Origin: Cephalothrix spiralis
Lineage: Eukaryota; Nemertea; Palaeonemertea; Archinemertea; Cephalotrichidae
DNA: 13,759 nt
NCBI GenBank assembly: GCA_032353305.1
Contig: JAUCNG010108880.1
Span: 1-13,759 of the forward strand
Reading direction: 5' to 3'
Each line of letters opens with the position of its first letter. Positions within the stretch are counted from its first letter, which is position 1. A program made the position numbers and the translations under genes. Shown piece by piece: positions 1-10,432 of this stretch. The notes beneath the pieces were generated by a model, which was not told the DNA's origin, did not search any database, and saw only the letters and a program-made list of their open reading frames with translations.

Positions 1-105
1 GTTTTTGGAATCGTCCACTGCCATGGAGGCATAAAATCTTGGACGTCTTTGACGTGGTCCTTCAATTATAAATAATACTGTGTTATCCATTTTAAAATTT
101 TGTTT

Positions 106-156
106 CTGAGACTGTAAATCTCTAGGTCGCTGGTTCGAATCCGGCTCGCGGGACCA
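106..156 (+). repeat. tRNA-Tyr-like 3' half (SINE or retroposed tRNA fragment)
   Basis: The stretch reads like the 3' half of a tRNA-Tyr. A 7-nt anticodon loop carries GTA at 114-116 on a four-base-pair GAGA/TCTC stem. The T arm is GCTGG-TTCGAAT-CCGGC at 129-145, followed by a seven-base acceptor strand (146-152), discriminator A (153) and an encoded CCA (154-156). The B box GGTTCGAATCC is at 132-142. No A box, D arm or pairing 5' acceptor strand is found upstream, so this is not a working tRNA gene. There is no intron after the anticodon and CCA is present. That fits a copy of a mature tRNA, or the head of a 5'-truncated SINE, better than a genomic tRNA duplication; this origin is inference. 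Confidence 0.6.
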
Positions 157-245
157 TGTTGGAGATTGATGGATGAACGATAACAATGAAGTACACAAAC
201 AAGTATTCAATAATCATACCATCCCCGATATCAAAATATCTTCAT

Positions 246-538
246 ATAATTGATGAGTACAACGTCACCGAAGACAATTGGTTATAAATTAGTAAAAATT
301 CACAAAATAAGACATAGTATGAAGGGGCAATTCTAAAATTGATATAACAGAAATAAATATAAATTTAAAAGATGATATACATTAACAAGTGTGTCAATTA
401 AGACGAAGAACTCAAGGTATGAAACTCAAAGTCAAACAGAAAAATAAAATCGAAAACTTACAACATTAAGAAGTTAAAGAAACAAGTTTATCCTCGGCAA
501 CTCCTCGGTACTAATTGTAGGCCATTCTTAAAGACATT
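246..538. repeat. Direct repeat, copy 1 (tail shared with 2305-2537)
   Basis: This segment matches 2305-2537 in the same orientation. Shared blocks include GAGTACAACGTCACC, AGACAATTGGTTA, GGGGCAATTCT, AACAGAAATAAATATAAATT and GGCCATTCTTAAAGACATTG. Copy 1 is longer because of extra sequence around 390-470. Its upper end (about 474-538) overlaps the minus-strand reading frame of the YqaJ-like pseudogene, so on the minus strand the repeat is a C-terminal coding tail plus about 230 bp of downstream non-coding sequence. Confidence 0.75.
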
Positions 539-1363
539 GCCAAACGACTTGAAGAAGAAAGCGTTCAACTTCGGGAACTGTTGGTCCCGTTCTATTTTTT
601 CAATGTGGAGTTGGTGTGGCTCGGTACACCGCACAACAAAATCAAGCCATGGCGATTCAAACACATTTAGTTGGCCTTGCCCTTGTGTTCTATTTTGATT
701 CTAAGCTTGCCATCAACTTTAACAAGATATAAGTCTTATATGGTCTGCAGCCTCATTCAGATTGATGTATTTTTTGTGCAGCAAATTTTTAATTTCAATC
801 GGGGGTTTCCCTTGCCTGTTTTATCGCCATCGAACGTTAGAACGCCGTCTGTACTGGCCCCAAGATGAGGATGCAATCTACAAATTCTTAAACCAGCTTC
901 TTTGATGCGAACAGTTTTTCCTTCTTAAGAATGTACTCCTTCTTAGTGGGCAGTTCTTCCGCTAGTAGTCCTCTTCTCGTGAATTCATTGCATTGAAACG
1001 TCTTCAATTGCCACTTGGATTTCGCACTTGTAATAATCATCTCATAGTGTCTTCAGTTCGTCGGCTGGAATATCAGGTTCGTACTGAGTTAATTCTGTGC
1101 CATAATCTTCTTATTTGATGTCTGTACCTTTTTATTGTCGTATTTTTGACGTTTCAAGTTTTTTGGTACTCGTCTTTTTTCATTGTTTTCATGGTGGATT
1201 GTAGCCTTTTAAGTTTTCTCTTATTCCATGCAGCCATCGCTCTCCCTAACTCCTTTCCAAAACAACCTTTCCAAGCTTTATTGGACCAATTATACCCATG
1301 GTTTCTTTGGAGACAAGCGCCATAAGACCTTGGTTGCCATGAAAAGGACTTGCAACTGTCTAC
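474..1363 (-). pseudogene. Broken YqaJ-type (lambda-exonuclease-like) nuclease gene
   Basis: Minus-strand translation gives family-like blocks in the expected order, interrupted by stops and frameshifts. First comes a basic tract with NWSNKAWKGCFGKELG (around 1260-1310). Next is YGTELTQYEPDIPADELK (around 1045-1105), with in-frame stops around it. Then comes the nuclease signature HPHLGASTDGVL (around 835-873), followed by LKLK where the family has a catalytic LEIK. The last blocks are GQGQLNV and PWLDFVVRCTEPHQLHIEKI (about 585-690), entered through a frame change. YqaJ proteins belong to the lambda-exonuclease/RecB nuclease fold and are amplified in many invertebrate genomes. Here several stops, at least one indel and a Glu-to-Lys change at the active site show that the copy is dead. 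The C-terminal end is not typical YqaJ but is shared with the 2305-2537 copy. The family call is by eye. Confidence 0.68.
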
Positions 1364-1565
1364 TGTTACGATTTAAAGAATTGAAAAGTATAATTTAACG
1401 ATAATTAACAATTTAGTAATTTAGGAAAATGTTCAATTTTAACTTAGCTGCTCCTCGAAAATCCATGCCGAAATTATACTAAAATAAAGTTTGTATTACC
1501 GTGATCCTGATGGTGAAGAATTTGTTATATAATCAACAAAAACATATCAGGTAGTAATATAAACA

Positions 1566-1662
1566 AGTCTTTCATGTCCGAGTATGGAATACTCTTTACA
1601 TCCGTATTTTTATACACAATCACAATAATATATAATTAATAGTCTTTCATGTCCGAATATGG
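1566..1662. repeat. 22-bp direct repeat, 75-bp period
   Basis: AGTCTTTCATGTCCG(A/G) followed by TATGG occurs at 1566-1587 and again at 1641-1662, with 21 of 22 bases identical. The second copy lies just beyond the stop codon of the minus-strand zinc-finger-like fragment. It could be a local duplication or the footprint of an insertion between the copies; nothing decides between these. Confidence 0.6.
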
Positions 1663-1669
1663 CTGCCTC

Positions 1670-2112
1670 CTAAACACGACTATGGCATCTGGTGTTTGCG
1701 TGGATTTCGTCTGCATCTCCCTTTACTGGGGCAGGTGGCACTTCCTTACTAGCCTTCTTAGGGTTACCACGGGCTTTCTTCGGGGATTTAGTTGCGACTT
1801 TTCTTGGCGGAGACTCACACATGGGCTTCTTACTGGAGCCGGTCGCCACCGGCTTTGGATTTGTCCTTTTTCTGCTACTGGAAGCTTCTGGCTGAACTTT
1901 TGCGTCTTCTAACAAATACACCCGTGGAGACACAATCAGTTCCACACAACCGTGTTTGCGGAAATCTCTGGCCTGTTGTTGGGAATTAAATTTTCTGCCA
2001 CAGGACTTGCCCAACAGGTGTACATCTTCTCTACACCACCAGTCTCTTCTACCGCCAATTTAGGGCTATCGAAGGTGATCGTGCCAATGAAAGAAAAATG
2101 ACTTAAGTCACC
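1670..2112 (-). pseudogene. Broken zinc-finger-like protein with basic tail
   Basis: On the minus strand, 2014 down to 1670 is open for 114 residues ending in a stop. Its start has SCGRKFNSQQQARDFRKHGC, which looks like the second half of a Cys/His zinc finger. It is followed by a Lys/Pro/Ser-rich, probably disordered tail (many KKP, SPKK and PRK blocks). In another frame just upstream (2112-2015) the sequence reads HFSFIGTITFDSPKLAVEET and then an MYTC that could supply the first cysteine. The two frames are offset by a small indel near 2012-2025. The upper limit is set by a possible splice acceptor (CTATAG on the minus strand, just above 2112). It could be the N-terminal part of the same decayed gene as the YqaJ fragment downstream on this strand, but that link is inference. 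Confidence 0.4.
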
Positions 2113-2304
2113 CTATAGGAGGCCCTGTGCGTCGTATAGTGTGCCGTAGTTGAAAAAGTATCGTTTTATTTCTTCTATTTTTTCAGTTTTTGGCTTGTTT
2201 TTTTGCTATAAATGGATATCATTTTTTTCTTTGTTTCTTGCTTCAGTGGTATTTCATCAGATAAATACGTTTATTGCTTCGGTTGATATGGGGGAAATAA
2301 ATCC

Positions 2305-2537
2305 ATAATTAATGAGTACAACGTCACCAAAGACAATTGGTTACAAATTAGTAACCTTCCACAAAATATATCATATTATGCAGGGGCAATTCTTAAATTG
2401 AAATAACAGAAATAAATATAAATTAAGATTATATACAAAAACACATGTTCTTCTGAGTAAACGTCGTAAAGAAACAAATCTATCCTTGGCAATTCCTCTG
2501 TACTAAAATATAATAGGCCATTCTTAAAGACATTGTC
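2305..2537. repeat. Direct repeat, copy 2 (tail shared with 246-538)
   Basis: This is the partner of 246-538 in the same orientation, with the same block order but shorter. In the minus-strand direction its start still codes for the peptide NVFKNGLLYFSTEELPRI, matching the NVFKNGL...EELPRI readable in copy 1 when frame changes are allowed. The two copies therefore descend from one 3' gene end plus downstream sequence. Divergence is substantial, so the duplication is not recent. Confidence 0.75.
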
Positions 2538-2882
2538 ATAAGACGCTGTGGTTTGTATCTCTTTTCCGGTCCGGGTGTTCTCAAAACCTTTTAATGAAGT
2601 CGAATCTCGCTCGATGCCTTGGAAGCCCTTTTAGGACAACATCTGCTACAACTTAAAAAATAATAAGCATTCTTCCTGCTTATTTACAGAGGCCGACAGC
2701 TTGAAATTCTTCTTTATTTGGTAATTCTTTTGCCCTTCATGAAATGATTTAACGTGTCGTTTTAGACTTAGTACCTGAGAACATTCATATTCATATGGAT
2801 GGTTCTTTTTTATTAAGCTTTTGGATGATTCTCTTTTTAGGTTCTTTTTTTTTTTGCTTTTGGTCAGAACTTTAAGCTTCAT
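2466..2882 (-). pseudogene. Degenerate C2H2 zinc-finger gene fragment
   Basis: On the minus strand a 78-residue frame (2882-2646) begins with a very Lys-rich stretch and contains YECSQVLSLKRHVKSFH. This looks like a C2H2 finger that keeps one cysteine and the H-x4-H pair but has lost residues including the other cysteine. After its stop, another frame (about 2633-2466) reads ERDSTSLKGFENTRTGKEIQ and then the NVFKNGL...EELPRI tail shared with copy 1. The pattern suggests one zinc-finger gene broken by indels, running off into the common repeat tail. Function unknown; not expected to make protein. Confidence 0.4.
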
Positions 2883-2929
2883 TTCGAGTCTTTTTTACTT
2901 TTTGTATAGGCATAACTCGGTGATCTTAA

Positions 2930-3130
2930 GAAACTTCCCTTTATTAAAAATAACTTCAGAAAATGTACAGGAACCTAAAATGTAGACTATGTGAAAATGA
3001 AGATGAAACACAAGAACATGTATATTAGAAAGATGTAAAGAAATACACCAAACCAATAAAAATAAATTAAAATATGAAGAACTGCACAAAACAAACATCA
3101 ATGAAAAACAGCAAAAAAGATCAACTATAT
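2930..3130 (+). mobile_element. Remnant of a non-LTR retrotransposon ORF2 C-terminus
   Basis: In the plus frame from 2963 the sequence reads YRNLKCRLCENEDETQEHVY, then a stop. One frame over, CKEIH and a Lys/Asn/Gln-rich run follow. C-x2-C, an acidic ET, H, then C is the C-terminal Cys/His knuckle typical of many LINE reverse-transcriptase polyproteins. No reverse transcriptase or endonuclease domain remains nearby, so this is a short dead fragment. The evidence is a single motif. Confidence 0.4.
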
Positions 3131-3392
3131 AAAGAACAAACTATTAGAAGAAGAAAAAAAGAAAGGAAACAAATATTGTGATATCTTTTTTTTTAAAGAT
3201 AGACCTTTCTGAACAAGGTAACGCACATAGATAAGATAAGAAGGAGAATTCATCAAGTCTGACCTTGTTTTCCCGCCTATCTTTCGTCTTCCTTAGACCT
3301 TCCGGTCTTACTCATACAGTCGATGGTTCACTTCGCTAGATTGCACCTTCTGACAGCTTCTTTGAACTCGCCCTTCCTATTTTCCTAAGTGC

Positions 3393-3547
3393 TGGGGCCG
3401 AAAATGTTGGGGCCGAAAGTGTACTGGGGCTGAAAATGTACTGGGGCTGAAAATGTACTGGGGCCGAAAGTGTTGGGGCCGAAAATGTACTGGGCCGCAA
3501 GTGGTGGGGCCGAAAGTGTTGCCCCCGCCCTGTTGGGGCCGAAAAGA
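3393..3547. repeat. GC-rich minisatellite, unit TGGGGCCGAAAATGT(AC)
   Basis: About nine imperfect tandem copies of a 15-17-bp unit, TGGGGCCGAAAATGT with or without AC, sit in otherwise AT-rich DNA. Copies alternate between GGGGCC and GGGGCT cores and between AAAATGT and AAAGTGT; one carries an inserted TTGCCCCCGCCC. Open frames through it on both strands (HFRPQHFRPQ on minus, WGRKCWGRKC on plus) are simply the unit translated and are not taken as genes. Confidence 0.9.
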
Positions 3548-3923
3548 CCTTAAACCCAAAATAAACAACATAAATTCACTAAACAAAATTGATGTAAGTT
3601 TTCCTCCTCATGACAGATATTATGGAAAAAACATAACTTACAGTTGTCACTACAGTGTTCCTTATTCCTTTAAAGGTGACATCTTAATTTATCAGCTGAA
3701 GAGTCTGGGAAAAATATCGAACTCGTGCAAGTGCAAATCCATAAGACTATGACAAATATCAACTACTAGCTCTATGATCTTCTAATAGGAGATCAAAATG
3801 ATCGCTGTCACGACATTATTTTTCTTATATTTTCATAAATCTTAAATGATAAATATTTAACTTTTAAATTCAAATACTAACTGAGCATTTACACAATTCA
3901 AGAAACATTCCAGGGAAAATAGT
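3548..3923. other. No recognisable gene
   Basis: AT-rich sequence between the minisatellite and the 26-bp duplication. I see no exon, RNA gene or clear repeat. The first WDR48 coding exon was looked for here and not found. Confidence 0.5.
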
Positions 3924-3975
3924 TGCTGCTCTTAAAGGTGAAAAGCCCATGCTGCTCTTAAAGGTGAAAAGCCCA
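3924..3975. repeat. Perfect 26-bp tandem duplication
   Basis: Two identical, directly adjacent copies of a 26-bp unit (3924-3949 and 3950-3975) begin TGCTGCTCTTAAAGG and end AAAAGCCCA. The absence of any mismatch implies a recent event. It lies about 175 bp upstream of the first visible WDR48 exon, in presumed intron. Confidence 0.9.
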
Positions 3976-4151
3976 TTATTGCACTGACATTTATAAACAC
4001 ATAATTAAGACATTTTCTCAACACAAAATACAGAACAGACATAAAACAATTATAAAAGTAACAGCGCCGTATTCTATTTTAAAATTGCCCTTATTATTCA
4101 ATTATTGCATGTATTTGATACTGATATTATAATTTTGTTTTATGTCTTCAG

Positions 4152-7462
<3,311 letters not shown>

Positions 7463-7659
7463 GTATAGTTCCATCCTCGTACCTAGGGTCATATATCATA
7501 CTTCATAATACCCTGGCCCGGTTAGCGATATTTTCGTCTGAAATTGTTATAACTATAATTACTAATTAGTAGTCTTACACCATTTATAGTATGCGCACAT
7601 TCGATTGTGAAGTCCTCATGGTTCTGTGATACATCAATCACCAAAGCATTTTTCGTTCA

Positions 7660-7902
7660 ACCTTAGGCCGATAACTTTTTCATCGCCCCTCGTATAGGAC
7701 CGTGTTTTTCATGCTCAATAAAGCTATAGTAGAATGATGCTAAACATAAATCAATTTTAAAAACTGCTGAATTCTTAATGAATCGTCTATTATACAACCA
7801 TTGTCGAATGAGAAAGCTACTTCAAAAGTAACAGCACTAAACTAAAAAATAATAAACGATGCATGGTAATATACACTGTACTGTCGTAGGATAATGACTT
7901 TT
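7660..7902. repeat. Left arm of a 240-270-bp inverted repeat (channel 5' region)
   Basis: This arm matches the reverse complement of 12579-12850 over its whole length, roughly 75-80% by eye with small indels. Blocks held in common include GTGTTTTTCATG, TGCTGAATTCTTAATGA, AATGAGAAAGCT and TGGTAATATACACTG. The inner end is ATAATGACTTTT, which contains the channel's start codon and codons 2 and 3. Outside the arms the flanks do not match and no target-site duplication was found. It doubles as the presumed promoter and 5' UTR of the channel gene. Confidence 0.85.
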
Positions 7903-9387
7903 AGTAATATTGTATCGGATTATCTAGAGAGATCATCCATTCCTGGCTTGGTAACGATTAAAAACGAGAAGAGATGGACGATCAAATTGATAGGGATTAT
8001 TTTAATTTCTTCGTTAATTGGTACAAGTGTTTACTTTACGGTGAAATCAGTACTTAGCTATATCGAGTATAAAGAATTTACAGACACAGTGCTGGCAAAC
8101 TTTAGTGAAAATTATTTTCCTAGTTTTACAGTCTGTAAATTTGACAGTCGAATTTCATTGAATGATAATGATGATGATTCTAGTGCCCTTGATCAAGTAG
8201 AGGCAAATCTGATGAAATCCAATGTGACAAGCTTAGTTTTAGAAGACTATATCAACTATATCAGATATGGACCAACGCTTGTGAATAAAACTGGACATGA
8301 TGATGATTTTGTTGTTTTCTGTCTTGGGTTATATTTGGCTCCAGGAAAACAGGTAAAATTCTATAACTGTTTGAAATGGATAACGAAAGTTTACAAATAT
8401 TCGCATGGATATGTCTGCTATTCGTTCAGAATACAAAAGCCGATCAACAAGATGAAGCTGTATTTTTACTACATGACAGATGCTAGCTATTCTATGCCAT
8501 CAGAGTCACATTTTGGAAACATCATTTTTGGTTCTTTATTTAACCCATTTTCAAAATTGACCTATTCGAATCATATTCTAGAAATCTATCCAGGAACAAA
8601 AATAACAGCCCAATTGAGCATGTCAATCACTAAAAGAGTCTCGAGTCCAGTCCATAGTTTCCAACCAAAGCTTCACTATATCAGCCCATTTCTATCAGAA
8701 TATTTTACAAGTGATTGGGAAATTTACAGGGAAATGGCAGTAGTAAACAAACTTGCTCTGGAACATTGTCATTGTATAATCCCAACATATGCATTTCATG
8801 GAAAAGTTAGCGACATTCAGAAGTTTCCTATTTGTTATGACGCTAAAGACAATTCTTCTTCTCTGGTTAATCGCCTGTCATGCATTTCAAACCAGTGGAC
8901 AAAATTCAGATCTCTTTACAAATATGTGGAACCATCATGCATTCGTACGGGATACCAGGTGTTTTTTAACAAAGATAAATGGTTAGTCGCAAGGGAGCAA
9001 ATTGATTTATATTACAACTTCATCAAAAAACAAACATTTGCAAAATCATTTGGAATTTTTGAGTATTACTCTGCATTGTACAAAGACAATATCAGTGAAG
9101 GGAATCGCCTGATATCAGACACTAAACTCATAATGTACAACTTCTCGGAAGTTGTCATTGAATTACCATATAGTAATGTGAACATACTCGAATACCATCT
9201 ATCAGAATCTCTTCTGACACTTATTGGTAAAGTAGGCGGGCAACTGAGCCTCTGGGGCGGGATATCATTTATTGCAATACTAGAGGTACTGTATTTGATC
9301 TTCAAAATTTGTGCATATTTTATCCGGAATTGCAACGGAATATTACCTGAAAGGAGAATAGTGATTAACAAACTCGAAATCCCTTAA
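7894..9387 (+). CDS. DEG/ENaC family cation channel subunit, intronless
   Basis: The 497-residue ORF has the two-membrane-segment plan of DEG/ENaC/ASIC sodium channels, which work as trimers in the plasma membrane. A short cytoplasmic N-terminus carries SSIPGLVTI (14-22), aligned to the family's HG gating motif with Pro17 in place of His. TM1 is about 29-52, then FPSFTVC (75-81) at the start of the palm. The large ectodomain has thumb-like CHCIIP (292-297), FPIC (311-314), LSC (328-330) and EPSC (346-349). TM2 starts at LLTLIGKVGGQLSLWGGISF (440-459), with the G-I-S selectivity filter at 456-458. The ectodomain has only nine cysteines against 14 in ASIC1, and four to five N-glycosylation sequons. 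The start is the first ATG after an in-frame TAA at 7867. The length is normal and there are no stops or frameshifts. Ligand (proton, peptide or other) cannot be told. Confidence 0.93.
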   Translation: MTFSNIVSDYLERSSIPGLVTIKNEKRWTIKLIGIILISSLIGTSVYFTVKSVLSYIEYKEFTDTVLANFSENYFPSFTVCKFDSRISLNDNDDDSSALDQVEANLMKSNVTSLVLEDYINYIRYGPTLVNKTGHDDDFVVFCLGLYLAPGKQVKFYNCLKWITKVYKYSHGYVCYSFRIQKPINKMKLYFYYMTDASYSMPSESHFGNIIFGSLFNPFSKLTYSNHILEIYPGTKITAQLSMSITKRVSSPVHSFQPKLHYISPFLSEYFTSDWEIYREMAVVNKLALEHCHCIIPTYAFHGKVSDIQKFPICYDAKDNSSSLVNRLSCISNQWTKFRSLYKYVEPSCIRTGYQVFFNKDKWLVAREQIDLYYNFIKKQTFAKSFGIFEYYSALYKDNISEGNRLISDTKLIMYNFSEVVIELPYSNVNILEYHLSESLLTLIGKVGGQLSLWGGISFIAILEVLYLIFKICAYFIRNCNGILPERRIVINKLEIP

Positions 9388-9534
9388 ATTGAAATTAACT
9401 TTGTTTGACACAATTTCTATGGCAAATGACTGTATTCATAGACTAAGGATATAAAGACCGATGACCTCATACAAAATGGGTAGCAAAAGGTATCATTCAT
9501 CATCTACATTTATAATAGCCCTCTATCTTTGTAC

Positions 9535-9845
9535 GCCTCGGTGGCGAAGTGGTAGAGCGCTATGTTTGTAATCCAGGGGTCCCTGGATCGATACCCAGTC
9601 TTGACACCACTTTCCATCGGGAGGAACCATGGGCAAAGTTCTTCAGCGTACAGCCTCCTGGGTGGCTCGGTCAGGTTAAATACGTTAAGTGGGAAGCTTT
9701 CTCTTCCTTCGGGGTAAACCCCACTGCTAATCGCTATATAGAAAATAGATTAGAGCACGGGATATGTCTACAGGCATAAGGGTAAATGCTCAGCAAGCGG
9801 ACCATTGTGTCTATTTTAGCCAGTCATCTGACGCCCTATATAGAA
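9535..9845 (+). mobile_element. tRNA-derived SINE, near full length
   Basis: The head has a pol III A box TGGCGAAGTGG (9542-9552) and a B box GGATCGATACC (9585-9595) about 32 bp apart, as in a tRNA. The body continues with ACCACTTTCCATCGGGAGG, GGGCAAAGTTCTTCAG, a GGGTGGCTCGGTCAGG stretch, then AATGCTCAGCAAGCGGACC and TGTGTCTATTTTAGCC. The last blocks are shared with the deleted copy at 5136-5310, proving an interspersed family. It ends near TATAGAAGAAGAAGG. It lies about 150 bp downstream of the channel stop codon and could supply 3' UTR sequence. The 76-codon frame inside it is incidental. Confidence 0.88.
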
Positions 9846-9931
9846 GAAGAAGGTTATCTTAAATTATAAGCCATATATATTTATTATATAAATCATCTAC
9901 ATGTACAGTGTATATAAACTGTAAATGTAAA

Positions 9932-10432
9932 CACGGCTGAGGGATAGGCTGTTCTAGTCACAATTTTGCGGGAATTTGCCATTTGATGTTAGCTCATTAA
10001 GCATGCGAAGTAAGAAAAAATTTAACTTGCCATTTTCGTGCATATGCGCGATTTTAGTGTTGTGCATGCGCAAATCGAAAAAATTACAAGTTCAGATTCC
10101 TGAACAATAGAGACATGTTTCTATCTGTTTGTTCGGACTAAGACGCATTAAAGGTCGATCTACTTTTACGCCCCGAAACGACCGTGTCCAAAGGTAGCTG
10201 ATGAGAAACTTCTTAATTTGTATAGTCATGCCCTCTGTTGAGATTCTGCTTCTCTGTTTCTTTTACGTTTTTGTGAAATTCTTTGATGTCTGCCACAACT
10301 ATATGACGTAAAACGGAAAGATAACTTTTTTTCTTACTTCGCGTGCTTAATAAGCTAACATCGGTGGGGAAATACCCGCTAAAGTTTGTTCTCGGCACTC
10401 AGTTGTGACTAAAACCGTCTATCCGTCAGCCT
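9932..10432. mobile_element. Foldback (MITE-like) element, 501 bp
   Basis: Left arm 9932 to about 10026 pairs with right arm about 10323 to 10432. Reading inward, both have GGCTGA(G/C)GGATAG, TAGTCACAA, GATGTTAGCT(C/T)ATTAAGC and CGCGAAGTAAGAAAAAA or a close variant. The right arm has about 15 extra bp. Direct repeats TGTAAA flank it at 9926-9931 and 10433-10438 and may be the target-site duplication. The middle of about 290 bp has no coding capacity of note. The superfamily cannot be assigned from the ends. It was probably mobilised in trans by an unseen transposase, and landed just after the SINE. Confidence 0.75.

Noticed and set aside
671-868. 65-codon plus-strand open frame
   Set aside because: It runs antisense to the YqaJ-like pseudogene, which explains its apparent coding bias; no domain is visible.
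1649-1989. Plus-strand open frames of 65-87 codons
   Set aside because: They are shadows of the minus-strand zinc-finger-like fragment with its Lys/Pro-rich tail.
3377-3752. Open frames on both strands with repeated HFRPQ or WGRKC
   Set aside because: They are translations of the GGGGCC minisatellite.
1-4151. First coding exon of WDR48
   Set aside because: No short ATG exon ending in a Lys-Val-Gln-like sequence with a phase-0 donor could be supported; it is probably upstream of the window.
8789-9371. Other-frame ORFs inside the channel gene
   Set aside because: They overlap a 497-codon frame with clear DEG/ENaC motifs and have none of their own.
7894-9387. Channel as a processed retrogene
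   Set aside because: It is intronless, but no poly-A tract or flanking direct repeat was seen and its promoter region is duplicated as a unit, which a retrocopy would not explain.
9535-9605. Possible tRNA gene
   Set aside because: A and B boxes are present, but the acceptor strands do not pair and the sequence continues into a body shared with 5136-5310, so it is a SINE head.
9549-9779. 76-codon open frame
   Set aside because: It lies wholly inside the SINE.
10213-10398. 61-codon minus-strand open frame
   Set aside because: It lies inside the foldback element, partly in its right arm, and matches no known protein.
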